Source: Tribonema minus
Lineage: Eukaryota; Sar; Xanthophyceae; Tribonematales; Tribonemataceae
Reading direction: 5' to 3'
Length of the DNA stretch: 64,000 nt
NCBI GenBank assembly: GCA_017506865.1
Contig: JAFCMP010000024.1
Span: 1,302,001-1,366,000, forward strand
Position numbers and translations under genes: made by a program
Notes under the pieces: generated by a model
Database searches by the model: none
The model's input: the letters and a program-made list of their open reading frames with translations, nothing else
Told to the model about the DNA's origin: nothing
Shown: positions 53,781 through 64,000 of the stretch, piece after piece
Numbering within the stretch: the first letter of the stretch is position 1
Layout: every line of letters begins with the position of its first letter

Positions 53781-56028
53781 GCGTGTGTGTATGTGTGTGT
53801 GTGTGTGTGTGTATGTGGGTGCTCGTGCAGCTCGCGCGCTGCTGCCACATGGCGGGCTCCACGCGGTGACAGCGGAGGGGCTGTTCAGGTGCGCGCGTGT
53901 GTGGGGGTGTGTGTGTGTGTGGCTTGTGTGTGTGTGAGTGTGTGTGTGGCACATCGGTGTGTGTGTGTGTGTGTGTGTGTGCGTGCGCGTAGGTGGGTTT
54001 GTGTGGGTGCGTGTGTGTGTGATGAGGCACATGGTGTGTGTGTGTGTGGCACGTGTGCATGTAAGTGGCTGCAGTCGGCGCGCTGAGGGGTCGCTGCGGC
54101 AGCGGACGCAGGCAAATGATGCCATGGACGGCGTTTTCTGGAACACTTGGTCCAGTGTGCAAAAGCCCTGTAGACCACAGGCCCTGTTGCTTGCGCAAGC
54201 GCTGAGCGCGCATTGCACGATGTGATGACTGGTTCCAATCATCCACTCAACTGAAACTGGATCAACCGGTTGTCAATCTGAACGTATGCAGTGTGGATTG
54301 TACGACTACGTGAGTCCTAAGCATGCTGTCATGTGTGACCTCCGCTTCGCCGCGCATGACTGGGAATCTTTCAATGACTTCCTCTCACGTACTCCAGCCT
54401 TGTTGGTGTTATGCAGTCCACAACTGCGGCTTTGCTGATCGCCACACTCTTGAAACCTTTTGTAAGAAGTCGCCAGCAGCAGCCCAAGAAGCTGAAGTTG
54501 ATGTTACCTGCTCTTGCGACGTCAAGGACGCGTCAGCAGCTGTGCTTACATGTCACACAGTGCTCAAACACTAGAAATGACATGCAACACTGTGGTGGTT
54601 ATTGGAGTATATCGGAGTATGCATCAATCCAAAAACGTCAACAGCACGGCAGTCAGCGCAGCGGCAGCCGCGAGCAGCAGTGCTCACATGCAGCTGCCGC
54701 TGCGCCCCCGCTGAATCTGTTCAGCGCGGCGTTGCCCAGACCAATCGCTGATTCCCCTCCCCCCTCCCGGGGGGGGGGGGGTCTCAGCAGCGGCCAGACA
54801 ACCGCTCACGGACTCCACAGATGCCGCACTCGCCCCCCACGGCGCGCGTCTACTATATCACCTGTGAACATACCGTGCACTATGGGCTGCTGCGTGTGCA
54901 CTCGCCTCCCACGGCGCGCGTCTACTATATCACCTGTGAACATCACCGCGACCGCGCACGGCACTATGGGCTGCATTTCGTCTCAGTTGTCGGTATTGCC
55001 CCCCCCCCCCCCCCTCCAATGACGTCCTGGACATGACAGAGACAGTGCTCAAGCGTTGACCCAAGCCTCGCATGTGGTCACAACGGCCCAAGCGTTGACC
55101 CAAGCCTCGCATGTGGTCACAACGGCCCCGTTTTCATTGCTGTGCAGATCCGCAATGGAGAAAATGGACCCCGAGGACGTCCGGGGCAAGCAGGCGCTAG
55201 CGATGCATCCGTCGCCAGCAAATATATTTCTGGTAAGCTGGCTTAAAGGCACACCGTCACTAGTAGTGCGTTCTTGCCATGACCTGCAGTGGAGTTGATA
55301 TATTGTTGAAACATGATGTGGGTTGTGCCATAGCGTTGGCTTGAGCGTATCTAGAGACTGAGCCTCATCAGAGCATCAATCAACTGGATGCTGCATATCA
55401 CAGTTGGACTGCACAGGTATCCACAACCGGCACTGCGTTTAACATATAAGCGGACAAAGTGGCGGAAGCATGTAATGGAAGGTCTGGCGATGAGTGCGCA
55501 TCCATGCTGCTGCTTCGTAGGGTTCAACCGCATGCGACCCCACTCTATGAGTGAGTTATGACCGCAACAAGAGTCATAGTGCCATTGCTGTGTTCTGCTT
55601 CCTTGGCACAGCGCGTGCGCGCGAGCCAGGAGCAGCGCGTCTCATGTGCTTCACGCTATGTACATCTCAGACACGAGTCCAAAGATCTTGCTGTCGTGTG
55701 CGCTGCACGACTTCAGCCGTTGCTGCCTTGCGCTGCACGACTTCAGCCGTTGTTGCCGCAATCCCACGACCATGCAGATTCAGTAAGCAGACCCGCAGTT
55801 ATGGCTACATGGTCACGCCTCACACACCGCTCCGCTCTCTTGCTGCTGTTCATCTTGTGAGCACAGCTGCAGGGCACTCTGTCCATGTACTCGCAGCTGC
55901 TGCTCCAGTGGGAGAAGCGCGAGGCCGTAGGGCGCAAGATGCAGCAACGAGCACAGGACTTGGAGGCAGGCCTGCCATTGAAGCTGCCGCCGAGAGTGTC
56001 CCTCCCCATGCTACACTTGTGCCGCTAA
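50781..56028 (+). CDS. Probable mitochondrial TPR protein, 6 exons, 434 aa
   Basis: Exons: 50781-51113, 51718-52044, 52521-52664, 53455-53714, 55148-55232, 55873-56028; phases agree throughout. The N-terminus (MNSAARLALRRVRGHC and a Ser/Thr/Arg-rich stretch to about residue 42) is a typical mitochondrial presequence, which is why I start at 50781. About five TPR-like helical pairs follow: LAIPLLQRAVNICETSMG, GKLAAAAATCADAVRACEDG, LGVVQLLRGDGDAAETSLL, AEGHRDALEYWQEAVSVL, HAITLTNLAEAAL and LAQLARCCHLAGSAVTAEGLF. The C-terminus ends in an amphipathic helix, MYSQLLLQWEKREAVGRKMQ. The donor of exon 2 (GTGTGC) is weak. A further TPR-like piece, HTVAVTLSHLAVAI near 52951-52990, has no fitting phase and may be a relic or missed exon. 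Partners are unknown. Confidence 0.75.
51535..51705 (+). repeat. Repeat of about 75 bp upstream of the TPR exon 2 acceptor
   Basis: CGGCAAA...AAACGTGACAGT units occur near 51570-51612 and 51646-51690, including CGCCRCTTT..AAA upstream parts. They lead toward the acceptor at 51717 but contain no exon sequence. Confidence 0.65.
53740..54065. repeat. GT-rich microsatellite with a donor echo inside
   Basis: Long interrupted (GT)n and a G-run near 53764-53780 fill the intron after the TPR exon 4. Within it, 53816-53889 copies the exon 4 end (LAQLARCC codons through the donor, parent 53640-53720) with two 1-bp changes that break the frame. The His/Thr-rich minus-strand frames are artefacts of the GT repeat. 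Confidence 0.93.
55050..55130 (+). repeat. Two-copy 38-bp repeat before the TPR exon 5 acceptor
   Basis: AAGCGTTGACCCAAGCCTCG and the following bases through ACAACGGCCC are repeated in direct tandem just upstream of the pyrimidine tract for the acceptor at 55147. Confidence 0.95.
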
Positions 56029-56090
56029 ATAAACCTATGAAGTATACACGCACCTCTGTTCTTGGATTATGTGCGTGTGCATTGTGTAGG

Positions 56091-56430
56091 GAGGCCTGCG
56101 TTTTGAAGCTGCGCTGAGAGTGTCCCTGCCCATGCTGCACTTGTGCCGATGACCGCGTTCCACGCCGCAAGTAATACACGAACCTATAAAGAATTCACGC
56201 ACCTCTGTTCTTGAACTATGTGCATATGCATTGTGTTAGGGAGGCCTTCATGTTCAAGCTGCGCTGACGGTGTCCCTGCCCATGCTGCACTTGTGCCGCT
56301 GACCCAAGTGACGGCAGCGAGTAATGTGAACCCTTGCATATATATCATATGAGTGTGTGAATTGTGTTGAGGAGGCCTGCCATGTGTGCCGTTGCTGAGA
56401 GTGTCTCTGCCCATTGCTGCACTGGTGCTT
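56091..56430 (+). repeat. Three echoes of the TPR terminal coding end in its 3' flank
   Basis: Copies at 56091-56151, 56241-56302 and 56371-56430 repeat the last 60 bp of coding sequence (GAGTGTCCCTSCCCATGCT.CACT) around the stop codon at 56026. The intervening CACGCACCTCTGTTCTTG spacer repeats, giving a period of about 150 bp. Here the echo lies outside an intron, in the presumed 3' UTR. Confidence 0.88.
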
Positions 56431-56494
56431 CAAGTTCAACTCCCCCCAAACCAAGTTGAACTCTGAAAGAATAAACACAGATTAATTAGAGATC

Positions 56495-56747
56495 ATGGCA
56501 CGTTTTGCTTGTGGCGCGAGAGGCGAAGCGGCTGTGCGATGATATTTTCGCTACCTTCTCCACAAGCAGCCTGAAGCTCTGGCTGAGGCACGAAGCGGTT
56601 TGAAGGCGGCCAAGGCGGCTTGGCCTTGGTGGAGCACCGAATGGCAGGACGACATGCGAGAGGAGATAGAGTGCCGGCTTCGTTTGCTGGACGCCCTGCT
56701 CCCTTTTGAAGCTCCCACGCAAGAGGAGTTGCAATCTCAGGGCACAG
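56495..56747 (+). CDS. Candidate first exon of an unknown gene, interrupted by one in-frame TGA
   Basis: From ATG 56495 the frame reads MARFACGARGEAAVR, then TGA at 56540-56542, then a clearly protein-like 68-codon stretch (YFRYLLHKQPEALAEARSGL...EEIECRLRLLDALLPFEAP) ending at a GTGGGT donor after 56747. Alternatively the exon begins at 56570 after CCACAAGCAG. I do not recognise the protein. A nonsense change, UGA recoding or a separate upstream exon are all possible. Confidence 0.4.
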
Positions 56748-57661
56748 GTGGGTGACCTTGACCCTGTGGCCTTTGCCTGCTAGCTGCCGCTGACGCCGCT
56801 GAGAGCAAGGCCTGAATTTGTCTCGCGTGGCCATGCCAAAGAAGGCTGATCAGCGACCTTGTCGTACGTCGAGAATCGAGCGCGAACAGAGCAGCGCATG
56901 CGGCGGCATGGAGCGATATTCCTGGCATGGCATGGGTGCTTAGGCCAATTCTTCAGGAACCCAAATTTGGCCGCATGAACTGCTTCCAGCCCTCACCTTG
57001 CTATGCCCAGGTCGCTTCACAGCACTTCAGCTGAACCACCTTATAGAAACGAATCAACAGATCATAGAGCTCTAGGTGGCAACTATACTTCTCTAGCGTT
57101 GAAAACAGCAATTGCACACGGTTCACTCCAGCACTACTGTATTAGCTTTCAGCGGGTCAGTTTGTTCGGCCTCCTCCAGTTTGCCAGCAGCAGCTGAAAC
57201 TGATTCGAGCAGCTTTGTCCAGGAAGAGAGCTCTAAGAAGTGCTGGAGGGAACTGTTGCATACACAGAACTGTGGACCTGTTATTTACAGGAGGGCAATC
57301 TGCTGCTGCTGCTGGTTTTGTAAGAATCGGCTTTACAGTACAGAATGTTGGCTTACGCTGTGATACTCTCGAACCTTGCAAAGATGTCAGATTGTGCACA
57401 CCAGAGTTGTTGGCTTGTGTGAGGGTTCTGTTTGTACGCAGGGATCAGGGTTGATCACCAATTGTCGGATACCCAAACAAAAACACACTGCAAACATGCA
57501 AGTCGCAACCACAAGTGTCATCAAACATGCTTGTCAGCGGTGATCCTATTGAATTCCTTCATGTATAGAATCGTGCTCACTGGTGCGTGTGGCTGTAGGA
57601 TTTTTGTTGCACAAGCGTACATCACTCCTTTTTGCCTTCACTTACTGCACGTCCCTGCCAG

Positions 57662-58320
57662 GAGCACTATGGCAATCTGCAAGCAGTCAAACCAAGCGAG
57701 ATGTCACAAACACATTGCTATGCTTACACGCCGTATAGCGTTCAACGAATTTCTGTCGCACAAACGTCAAGTCTACCTTTGCTGACTACAGGTCATCGCC
57801 AGCTCAAACCCTGGCAATCAGCAACCAATTGGTCTGTGCTAACAAGCCGTATAGCATCAACTGGAAAGGACTGCCAGCCACCGCAGATTCGTCTTCGATA
57901 CATCTTTGTGTCACAAAGGTTGAGTGCAATGCTGAGGCCAAGTTAGCTCTGCCTCTTTGGTTTTTGTGCCTGTTCTGCGACAATGCGTGTGTGCGCTGAC
58001 AAGCCTGGTGTGCTGTCTCTCTCGTCGCCGCTCACATTCAGGCAACTCTTTGGAGGGAGTCTCTTTCGCTGATCTCCCGTTCGCCGGTCAAAAGCTTCAC
58101 GCGGGCCTGCTCAACAGCCCCTGTTGCCAGTGCCGGACGCAAAACTATTCATGTCCGTATTGCTGGGCGCTCATGGAGCGTCGACTTGGGAGCACGCTGT
58201 CCGTCTCACTCATTGCTCGCCGTGTTTCCGCGCCATTCCGGACTGGCTGGTGGTGCGCTGCCTGGCGACCATTGAGCGCATGAAGGCTGTCGATGCCAGA
58301 TGTGAGTACTGAGTGATGTG
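57662..58320 (+). CDS. Candidate exons of an unknown Cys-rich protein
   Basis: An exon at 57662-57791 (EHYGNLQAVKPSEM..., ending in frame +1) joins in phase with one starting at 58042, giving GNSLEGVSFADLPFAGQKLH and CCQCRTQNYSCPYCW, a zinc-finger-like cluster. Downstream in another frame lies HCSPCFRAIPDWLVVRCLAT and IERMKAVDAR before a GTGAGT-like donor near 58301, so either a frameshift or a missed intron separates the two. Relationship to the 56495 exon is unproven. Confidence 0.3.
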
Positions 58321-58403
58321 CTGCTGTGCCGACATGCAATGTTTGCGCATGTAGGGACAGCCTTGCAGGCGCGATGCCAGATAGCAGCATCTTATTGAAG
58401 TAG

Positions 58404-58441
58404 AAATGGATCAACAGATTGTAGAGCTCTAGGTGACAAGG
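58404..58441 (+). repeat. Repeat of 57046-57083
   Basis: GATCAACAGATTGTAGAGCT with flanks closely matches 57052 onward, 1.36 kb away in the same orientation. It is a short dispersed repeat of unknown nature. Confidence 0.75.
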
Positions 58442-59781
58442 TGTGGTTAGCCGTCAAACCGAATGCCTTCCACCAATACCATGGTCGTCGCTGCTGCAGC
58501 AATTGGCCACAAGTCAAACAGTGCCATCATATCCACAGTTGTCAAAAGACTTATGTGTGCAAGCTTCTTAGCGTTCGAGGCATGGGTGTTCAGTATGGAA
58601 GGGTCTCACGTGTTCGGTAGGCCAGCTCCAGCTGGCAGCCAACACAGGAGGTTCAGCAGCTATCGACAGCGCTTTTGAATGCGCGTGGTGCAGAAGGTGA
58701 TGAACGGGCTTTGAACCAATCCGTGCGGCGACGCGTTGTTTAGCACGAGCTTTCTGTAGCGTGCTCCTTTTCTCACCTCCGAGCAGTATTGTAGCAGGCG
58801 GAGCGCGTGTCAGGAGCGTTGTCTGTCCTGTAGCTTCGCCGCGTTGGAGGTGTAATCCTCTAGCTCCAGCTACCCAGTTTCCGCTCCATCTCGAGTTGCC
58901 TGTTGGCAAAAAGTAATGTATGTGGTATGTAATAGCTTCATTCTCTTCAACTCATTGATTATGCAAGAACACAGATATGTGCTCCCCTGCACAGGCGAAT
59001 CATCTACAAAGATTCACATGATGTAACTTCCCCTTACATACCGCTGCTACGATTGTCTCGTCTTTAAACTTCTAGTTGAAGTTGAACAAAAAGAGTTGGT
59101 ACGGGCATCACTTGGGTGAGAAGTCCCATCTGTATTTGCAGGGAGGTTCCCCTACGCACCATTTGTACCGCACGGATACATTCAGTCAGTTCTGCTTCGT
59201 CGCATTGTCTCGTTTGCATACGATGCGTCGCAAATGCAGTGTTTATGACGATCAGCAACTGTGCATAACGAGCTCCGCCATCGTTGCTCGCAGCAACACG
59301 CGTCGGCACCAACGCTGGTCACCAGTGAAATTGCTCTGTTCCTATGAACCGCCATATTCATCCGTCCTGCAAGCTGTTTTGGCGCGATTGGTAATCCTCA
59401 GAGCGCATCAAGGCAAGAGATTCCAACCCAGCAGCCTTTGTCGTAGCATCGCCCGAACAGAGTAAGCTCAGGCGACAATGCTTAATGATAGCACTAGGCA
59501 GAGGGTCGGAGATAGGGACGATTGTGCAATTGTGCAATAGGGTAGCGTTAGGTAGAGGAGCGGAGTCAGGAGTGAGCGTGCAGAGATCGCTAGGTGCAAT
59601 TGTCAGAGTGACAATGCCACATTATGCTCGTGCGGTAACCGCCATGGCCCATGATGCATTTGTTATGGCGAGTACGCATATGTCAACACTCAATTCAACA
59701 CTCAATGCAGGTTTTGTGTTCTGTGGTGACCTGTGCCTTGGTGCTATTTGACGCTCATCCCTTGAGACACTTCTTGCGCAG

Positions 59782-60008
59782 GCAAGGCTGTAAGCACAAA
59801 GGATGCATTGTGCTGGCAGGTCACTGACAGCTGGTCACTGATTGTGCCAATTGCACCCACCCTCATGCCCGCAGCATCGCTGGCGTGGACTGGCAGGGTT
59901 CTGAGCTGTGCAGCACAGTGGGCAAGCGACATCTTCGGAGTCTCAGACACTCGCTTGACATCAGCAACAGCTGGGCGGGAACATCAAGAGTCCCGGAAAG
60001 GCGTTTGA
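59782..60008 (+). CDS. Candidate terminal exon of an unknown gene
   Basis: After TTCTTGCGCAG at 59781 a frame of 75 codons (KAVSTKDALCWQVTDSW..., hydrophobic SLIVPIAPTLMP) ends at TGA 60006-60008. It needs one base from a previous exon, which the exons at 56747 and 57791 could supply in phase. No family recognised. Confidence 0.22.
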
Positions 60009-60256
60009 GCTGGTGGCGCACAAGCCATGTCAAAAGGGCTGGGGTTAGAGTTAGGGCTAGGGATAGCTAGACACGACATGCAAAGCGTCGGCGACGCACG
60101 CATCACCGTGGGCGACGAGGACAGCAGCTGCACAATATTTCATGTTGAAAAGGGATCATTATTCAGTGCAGCACGAAGCTCCTTGGAAGTTGTGTGCACA
60201 GCCCAGGTGGTTGAGTGACACCAACGTGTACACGTATGGAGGACGTAGGGGAGGAC

Positions 60257-60396
60257 CCCGAGATGCCATTTGGCGGCGGCGGCGTTTGAGTGGTTGTCGT
60301 TGCGACACTTTCAGACTGTCATACGACATGTAGATTCCTTACAGCTAGATGCCAATCATCTGGGCTTTTTCGCGCCCTGAGCGAGAATTAATAAAA
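60257..60396 (+). repeat. Dispersed repeat copy 2
   Basis: This is the partner of 23786-23930. It includes TTTGGCGGCGGCGGCGTTTG, TTTCAGACTGTCATACGACA and the TGGGCTTTTTCGCGCC...AATAAAA end. The last bases (60381-60401) are shared as an exact 21-mer with the minus strand at 1836-1856. Confidence 0.85.
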
Positions 60397-60401
60397 AGTA
60401 C

Positions 60402-62659
60402 ACGTATGCCTGAAGTCTCGTGCGTAACGAGCGCATGGCAATAGCGACGGCTGCAGTTCTCGACATGCGCTTGCCGGCTGGGGTCCGCTTGCAGAGGGTG
60501 ATGCTACATGCATGAGCACTGTGCACATGCAAGTTGCAGCTATGAAAGTGCTTTGTGTGCCATGCTGTCCCCAGGCTGTATGGCGCTTGAGTACATTCAC
60601 AGTTCATTGTACAGATTGTGCAGTTCACAGTGATCGGCAGCGAACATAACATAACACATTGGCTCTATACACCCATATCGTTTCATCTGGGGCCTGTTTG
60701 TGTCTCCCGCTTGTTGCCTTGCATCAGCGCCGCCTGTCTGCAAGATCATGTGAGCCTTTCAAGAGCTGAGCATGCTTGATTCCCTTGTCGAACCTTGCCT
60801 GGTCCTTAGAAACTGTGTTCTTGGCGAGGGACCCTTCAGCCCTAGAGCGTTAGCCTTCTTTGAGTCATGGCGCGTGCGCAATTCTCCGCACTCTTAATGT
60901 ACCTGGCCGTGTTGATTTTAGCGGGCGGGTAATGCGTACGTTCGTATCACTACAACCGTTCACCACTCAGCGCAGTGACGTTTAGTTGCCGGCTGGTGTC
61001 GCTGCTCCTCGCATCATGGAGCTCCGAGCTTTTTGTGACGCAGGCTCTCCAGCGCTTCTGATGTTGCTGCCTAGAGCGCGCTGACCGCTGTCAGTGCGCT
61101 ATGTAGCGACAGGCACGCCACGGGCCATCAAGCTGACGGCCACGCTTGAAATTCCCGCCGGATGAGTTACGTTTTCTTGTGCGGGGGTTTCTAAAATGGT
61201 GATGGGGTGCTGCTCTCCATCAGACGTGTGCATGTGCTGGTGATCAGATACAAGCCGAGCTGACAATCTGCTGAGTCGTGGTGTCACTTTTCAAATCTTG
61301 CTGTGAACTCACTACCTGGTGCAGTGGTCTCACATGGCAGACTGACGCTATTACAAGGCATGGATTTTTGGCATGATCCTTGACTCCGGTACTGTTGCTT
61401 CTCATTCTTGAACACATTGAGGAAGGTAGCACTTCTGCAAGCCAGCTTTCCAGGCACACATTTTGAGATGCTCTCAATTACCAGAGTCTCTCTGTCCACC
61501 CCTGTCCTCACTTCCTTTGTGGTGGCACTGTGTGAAAACAAATCACCTGTGGCCAGGCAACCTTGTACAGGGCAAGCACGACTCCATATGACCACCCAAG
61601 CAAGCGACTCCATTGATTTTTGCAGGCGAAGTTGTGACACTCCAACTTCCACTGCAAAACCCCTGACCAAGGACAACAAGCAATGCTACCTAATTATTTT
61701 CCTGTCAATGATGATGATGACAAGTTTGGATATCAGTACTTGTTTATTTTATTGCAGCCATGGTGTCAGCCACGTCCTGGCACATGTTGGTATTGCAAGT
61801 GTGCCCCAAAATGCGAGCCCTGCTGCGGCAGGTGCTGCTGTGCCTGCTGCTGCCGTTGTCGATGTACACCGCAGCGGTGATTGGCTGATCATCCGCCGCT
61901 TGCCTCCGATGGATGTAGGGCACCGATCCATGATGTATGCTGAATGGGTTTGAGGTTTTGTACGTATGAACTTGTATTTATAAAGGCCCAAGGGAGGCCG
62001 GGTTGCCTATGCAATCGAAAAGCTTGCGTCAACGCAGCAGCCTAGTCTGCGCTGTGCCCTGTAGTGGTCCTTTGAGTGAATCCTCACAATTGCATGTGTG
62101 CCATGGCAGCTGAAATGTATCCTCAAATGAGCAAAATTGAATGCATGCCTTGGCAGTTAAGACTGCACCAAATATCAGCAAGCTCGATACGGCCACGATA
62201 TGTAGATATCGGAGCTCGGCCCGCTTTCCTTTTGTATGCTGTGGATGCACACCAAGCTCAATGCAAGCGTCTTTTTTTGTTTCTTCAAAATTCAATACGG
62301 CAACCCAGCGTCTGAATTGAAAGATCCACACACACTCACCCCAAACAGTGCATACATCGAAAGTGGCTACCAACTGACAATAGGCTGGTTTTTATTTTTT
62401 TTTTCAGTTCAAGACAACAGCAGCAAGCGACGAGTCTTTCTAAAGTAATGACAAACAATTGTCAGTATTTAGAAGCCGGGCAGAGATGTGCCTGTTGTGT
62501 GCATTAAGTGTACATTGTCTCTCATGCTCTTCATGCTCCTTGCTCGTGACAGAGATGGTTATGAGCACGTTTTTGGTTGTGGCAACAGGCCATCCCTATG
62601 TACAAGGTATGTACAGCTTATGTACGGGCAGCAGAGAGAAGTGGTGAACTACCATGCTG
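60402..62659. other. Stretch without a supported gene
   Basis: Lower GC than the rest. Two overlapping open frames, 61408-61953 plus (181 codons) and 61284-61679 minus (131 codons), are the longest, but neither has a recognised motif or clear splice context, and each could be chance. A pyrimidine-rich TTTTATTGCAG at 61747-61757 is an isolated acceptor-like site. Confidence 0.4.
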
Positions 62660-63506
62660 CTACATCCACTTCCACCAAGTCTTCTGCTTTTTAGTGGCAG
62701 CGCCGCTGTCATCGGCGGCCTCCTGCAGTTGTGAGCGCAATCTGTCCAGTATCCGGTTGGTTTCTCTCCGCGCATGTTGGCTGCATTCAATGAAACACAG
62801 GCAGATGGAGCTGGTGTTAAAACCATTGGTGCTGTATGTCAAGCAGCGCCAGAGCAACGCAGGTAGCAGACATCTAGACAACATGCAGCGTGAATTTGTG
62901 ATGGCTGGGGAAGATGAGACGGTTTACATTGCAAGCGCAATGTCATGCATGTCATGCGATAGTGAAACGATGGCTGCTGCCCAATGCTGCCTGTCTGTTT
63001 ATCTGCGCTGCCGCCCTGAACGCGTCTGGGACAATCTGCTCACAATCGACGGCACTGACGTCGGGTCTGCCAGGTCCAGGTACTTCTTCACAAGAGTATG
63101 CATGTGCGAGCTATTGTGCACTCTATATGAACTCATCTTCGTGACTCAGCAGCATGCTCTTCGTGACTCAGCAGCATGCACGCACAACAGGTCACATCAT
63201 AGCCCTGCAACATTATGTACACTTATGGTTGCCGTAGCAGATGCACTGCTGACCTTGCGGGTACCTCCATGTGCACTTCATATGAACTCATCACCGTGAC
63301 TCAGCAGAATTCACGCGCAACGGGTCGCATCATAGCCCTGCAACACTCTGTACGTTAATGGTCGCCATAGCATATGCACCGCTGACCTTGCGGGTACGTC
63401 CATGTCCTCCAGCGCCAGCACCTTGAGGAACAGCTTGGGGTGCGCAAAGACGCTGAGCTTGGCCTGACCCGTGTCCACCGTGTCGCGCCAGCACTCGCCG
63501 TGCACC
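62660..63506 (-). CDS. 3' end of an unrecognised gene, last two exons
   Basis: Exon 63387-63506 encodes VHGECWRDTVDTGQAKLSVF and AHPKLFLKVLALEDMDVPA and ends in phase 2 at an AAG/GTCAGC donor. Exon 62660-62780 starts in the matching phase and gives QHARRETNRILDRLRSQL, EAADDSGAATKKQKTWWKWM and a stop. The C-terminus is a charged helix plus a basic, Trp-rich tail. The upstream exon must end with two bases of a codon and was not found before the window edge. A small piece coding YLDLADPTSVPSI near 63050-63090 is protein-like but does not fit the phase. I do not recognise the family. Confidence 0.5.
63190..63275 (-). repeat. Echo of the 63387 exon donor edge
   Basis: CACTGCTGACCTTGCGGGTA and the upstream ATCATAGCCCTGCAACA copy 63325-63410, spanning the donor and the last 20 bp of the exon. 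Period about 137 bp; it lies downstream of the true donor. Confidence 0.85.
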
Positions 63507-64000
63507 CTGCGGCGCACGCGCACGCGGCTTGTGAGAATAGGCGTTGACTGTGCGCGTTGACTGCGCTGCACGCTCAGAACTGTCATTGCCGAAGGTGCAA
63601 GAGGTCAGCAAAGTCGATGGCTCAGGAGCGCATTGCCAGTCCCCGTGGTTTAGGAAGGATTGCAATTGACCTCGCGTCACCTGCAATGTTAGTAGGACCA
63701 CTTGTGCCACGCTTCAAGAGCCTGCTTATATATACATGAGTATTGCTGAAGACTGAAATTATGACACAGGCACTACGAAATTTTGGCAAAAAGGCAACTG
63801 GCAGCAGACCAGGCCTGCATATTTTCAGATCACAAGCACGCTCGTGACTGAAGTCGAAAAATATTGAAGAGTTTCAAGGGCCTCGGACATGAAGCACGTG
63901 CTGAGGTAATGAGATGTTTCGGTTCTTCCGGTGTGCCTCATATAGCTAGTCAGTGGTGTTTTGGGCTTGTGTTGTATCGTTGGCAAAACTCCAGCAACCG
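63507..64000. other. Right edge, presumed intron of the 62660 gene
   Basis: No exon with fitting phase was seen on the minus strand, and no independent gene on the plus strand. Confidence 0.4.

Noticed and set aside
53398..54246. His/Thr-rich minus-strand frames of 237-282 codons
   Set aside because: They translate the GT microsatellite and the antisense of a TPR exon.

Overview
This window is nuclear DNA from a GC-rich, intron-rich eukaryote, most likely a unicellular alga. The signs are multi-exon conserved eukaryotic genes, C-tract splice acceptors, several GC-AG introns, an N-terminus that looks like a bipartite plastid-targeting presequence, and intergenic and intronic DNA full of tandem repeats and TTAGGG-like spacers. 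A haptophyte would fit, but nothing here proves the lineage. I found no rRNA, tRNA, CRISPR array or prokaryotic operon.

Layout: (1) 1-794, minus strand: N-terminal part of an Ala-rich unknown protein running off the left edge, followed by a 330-bp tandem duplication. (2) 3650-10213, minus: a complete cyclase-associated protein (CAP/Srv2) gene, 9 exons, 497 aa. (3) 10804-14135, plus: a probable plastid-targeted membrane protein with a C-terminal CxxC ribbon, exon model incomplete. (4) 15722-34875, minus: a complete tripeptidyl peptidase II gene, 19 exons, 1365 aa, catalytic Asp40/His265/Ser451. (5) 35680-42383, plus: an unrecognised type II membrane protein with a Pro/Glu-rich stalk and a repeated Cys-motif domain, 8 exons, 461 aa. 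(6) 44595-50363, minus: an ALY/REF mRNA export adaptor, 5 exons. (7) 50781-56028, plus: a probable mitochondrial TPR protein, 6 exons, 434 aa. (8) 56495-60008, plus: scattered exon-like pieces, unresolved. (9) 62660-63506, minus: the 3' end of an unrecognised gene. Genes alternate in strand, giving three head-to-head pairs (2/3, 4/5, 6/7) and convergent 3' ends between the pairs.

The most unusual property lies in the introns. At more than 20 exon edges across at least six genes, the neighbouring intron carries one to six degenerating copies of that exon edge together with its splice site. Copies of an exon 3' end plus donor lie downstream of the true donor. Copies of an acceptor plus exon start lie upstream of the true acceptor. 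I call these exon-edge echoes. They turn most introns into arrays of decoy splice sites and suggest that introns here grow by repeated tandem duplication across exon-intron junctions. Exon coordinates were derived by hand from splice consensus, phase agreement and family conservation.
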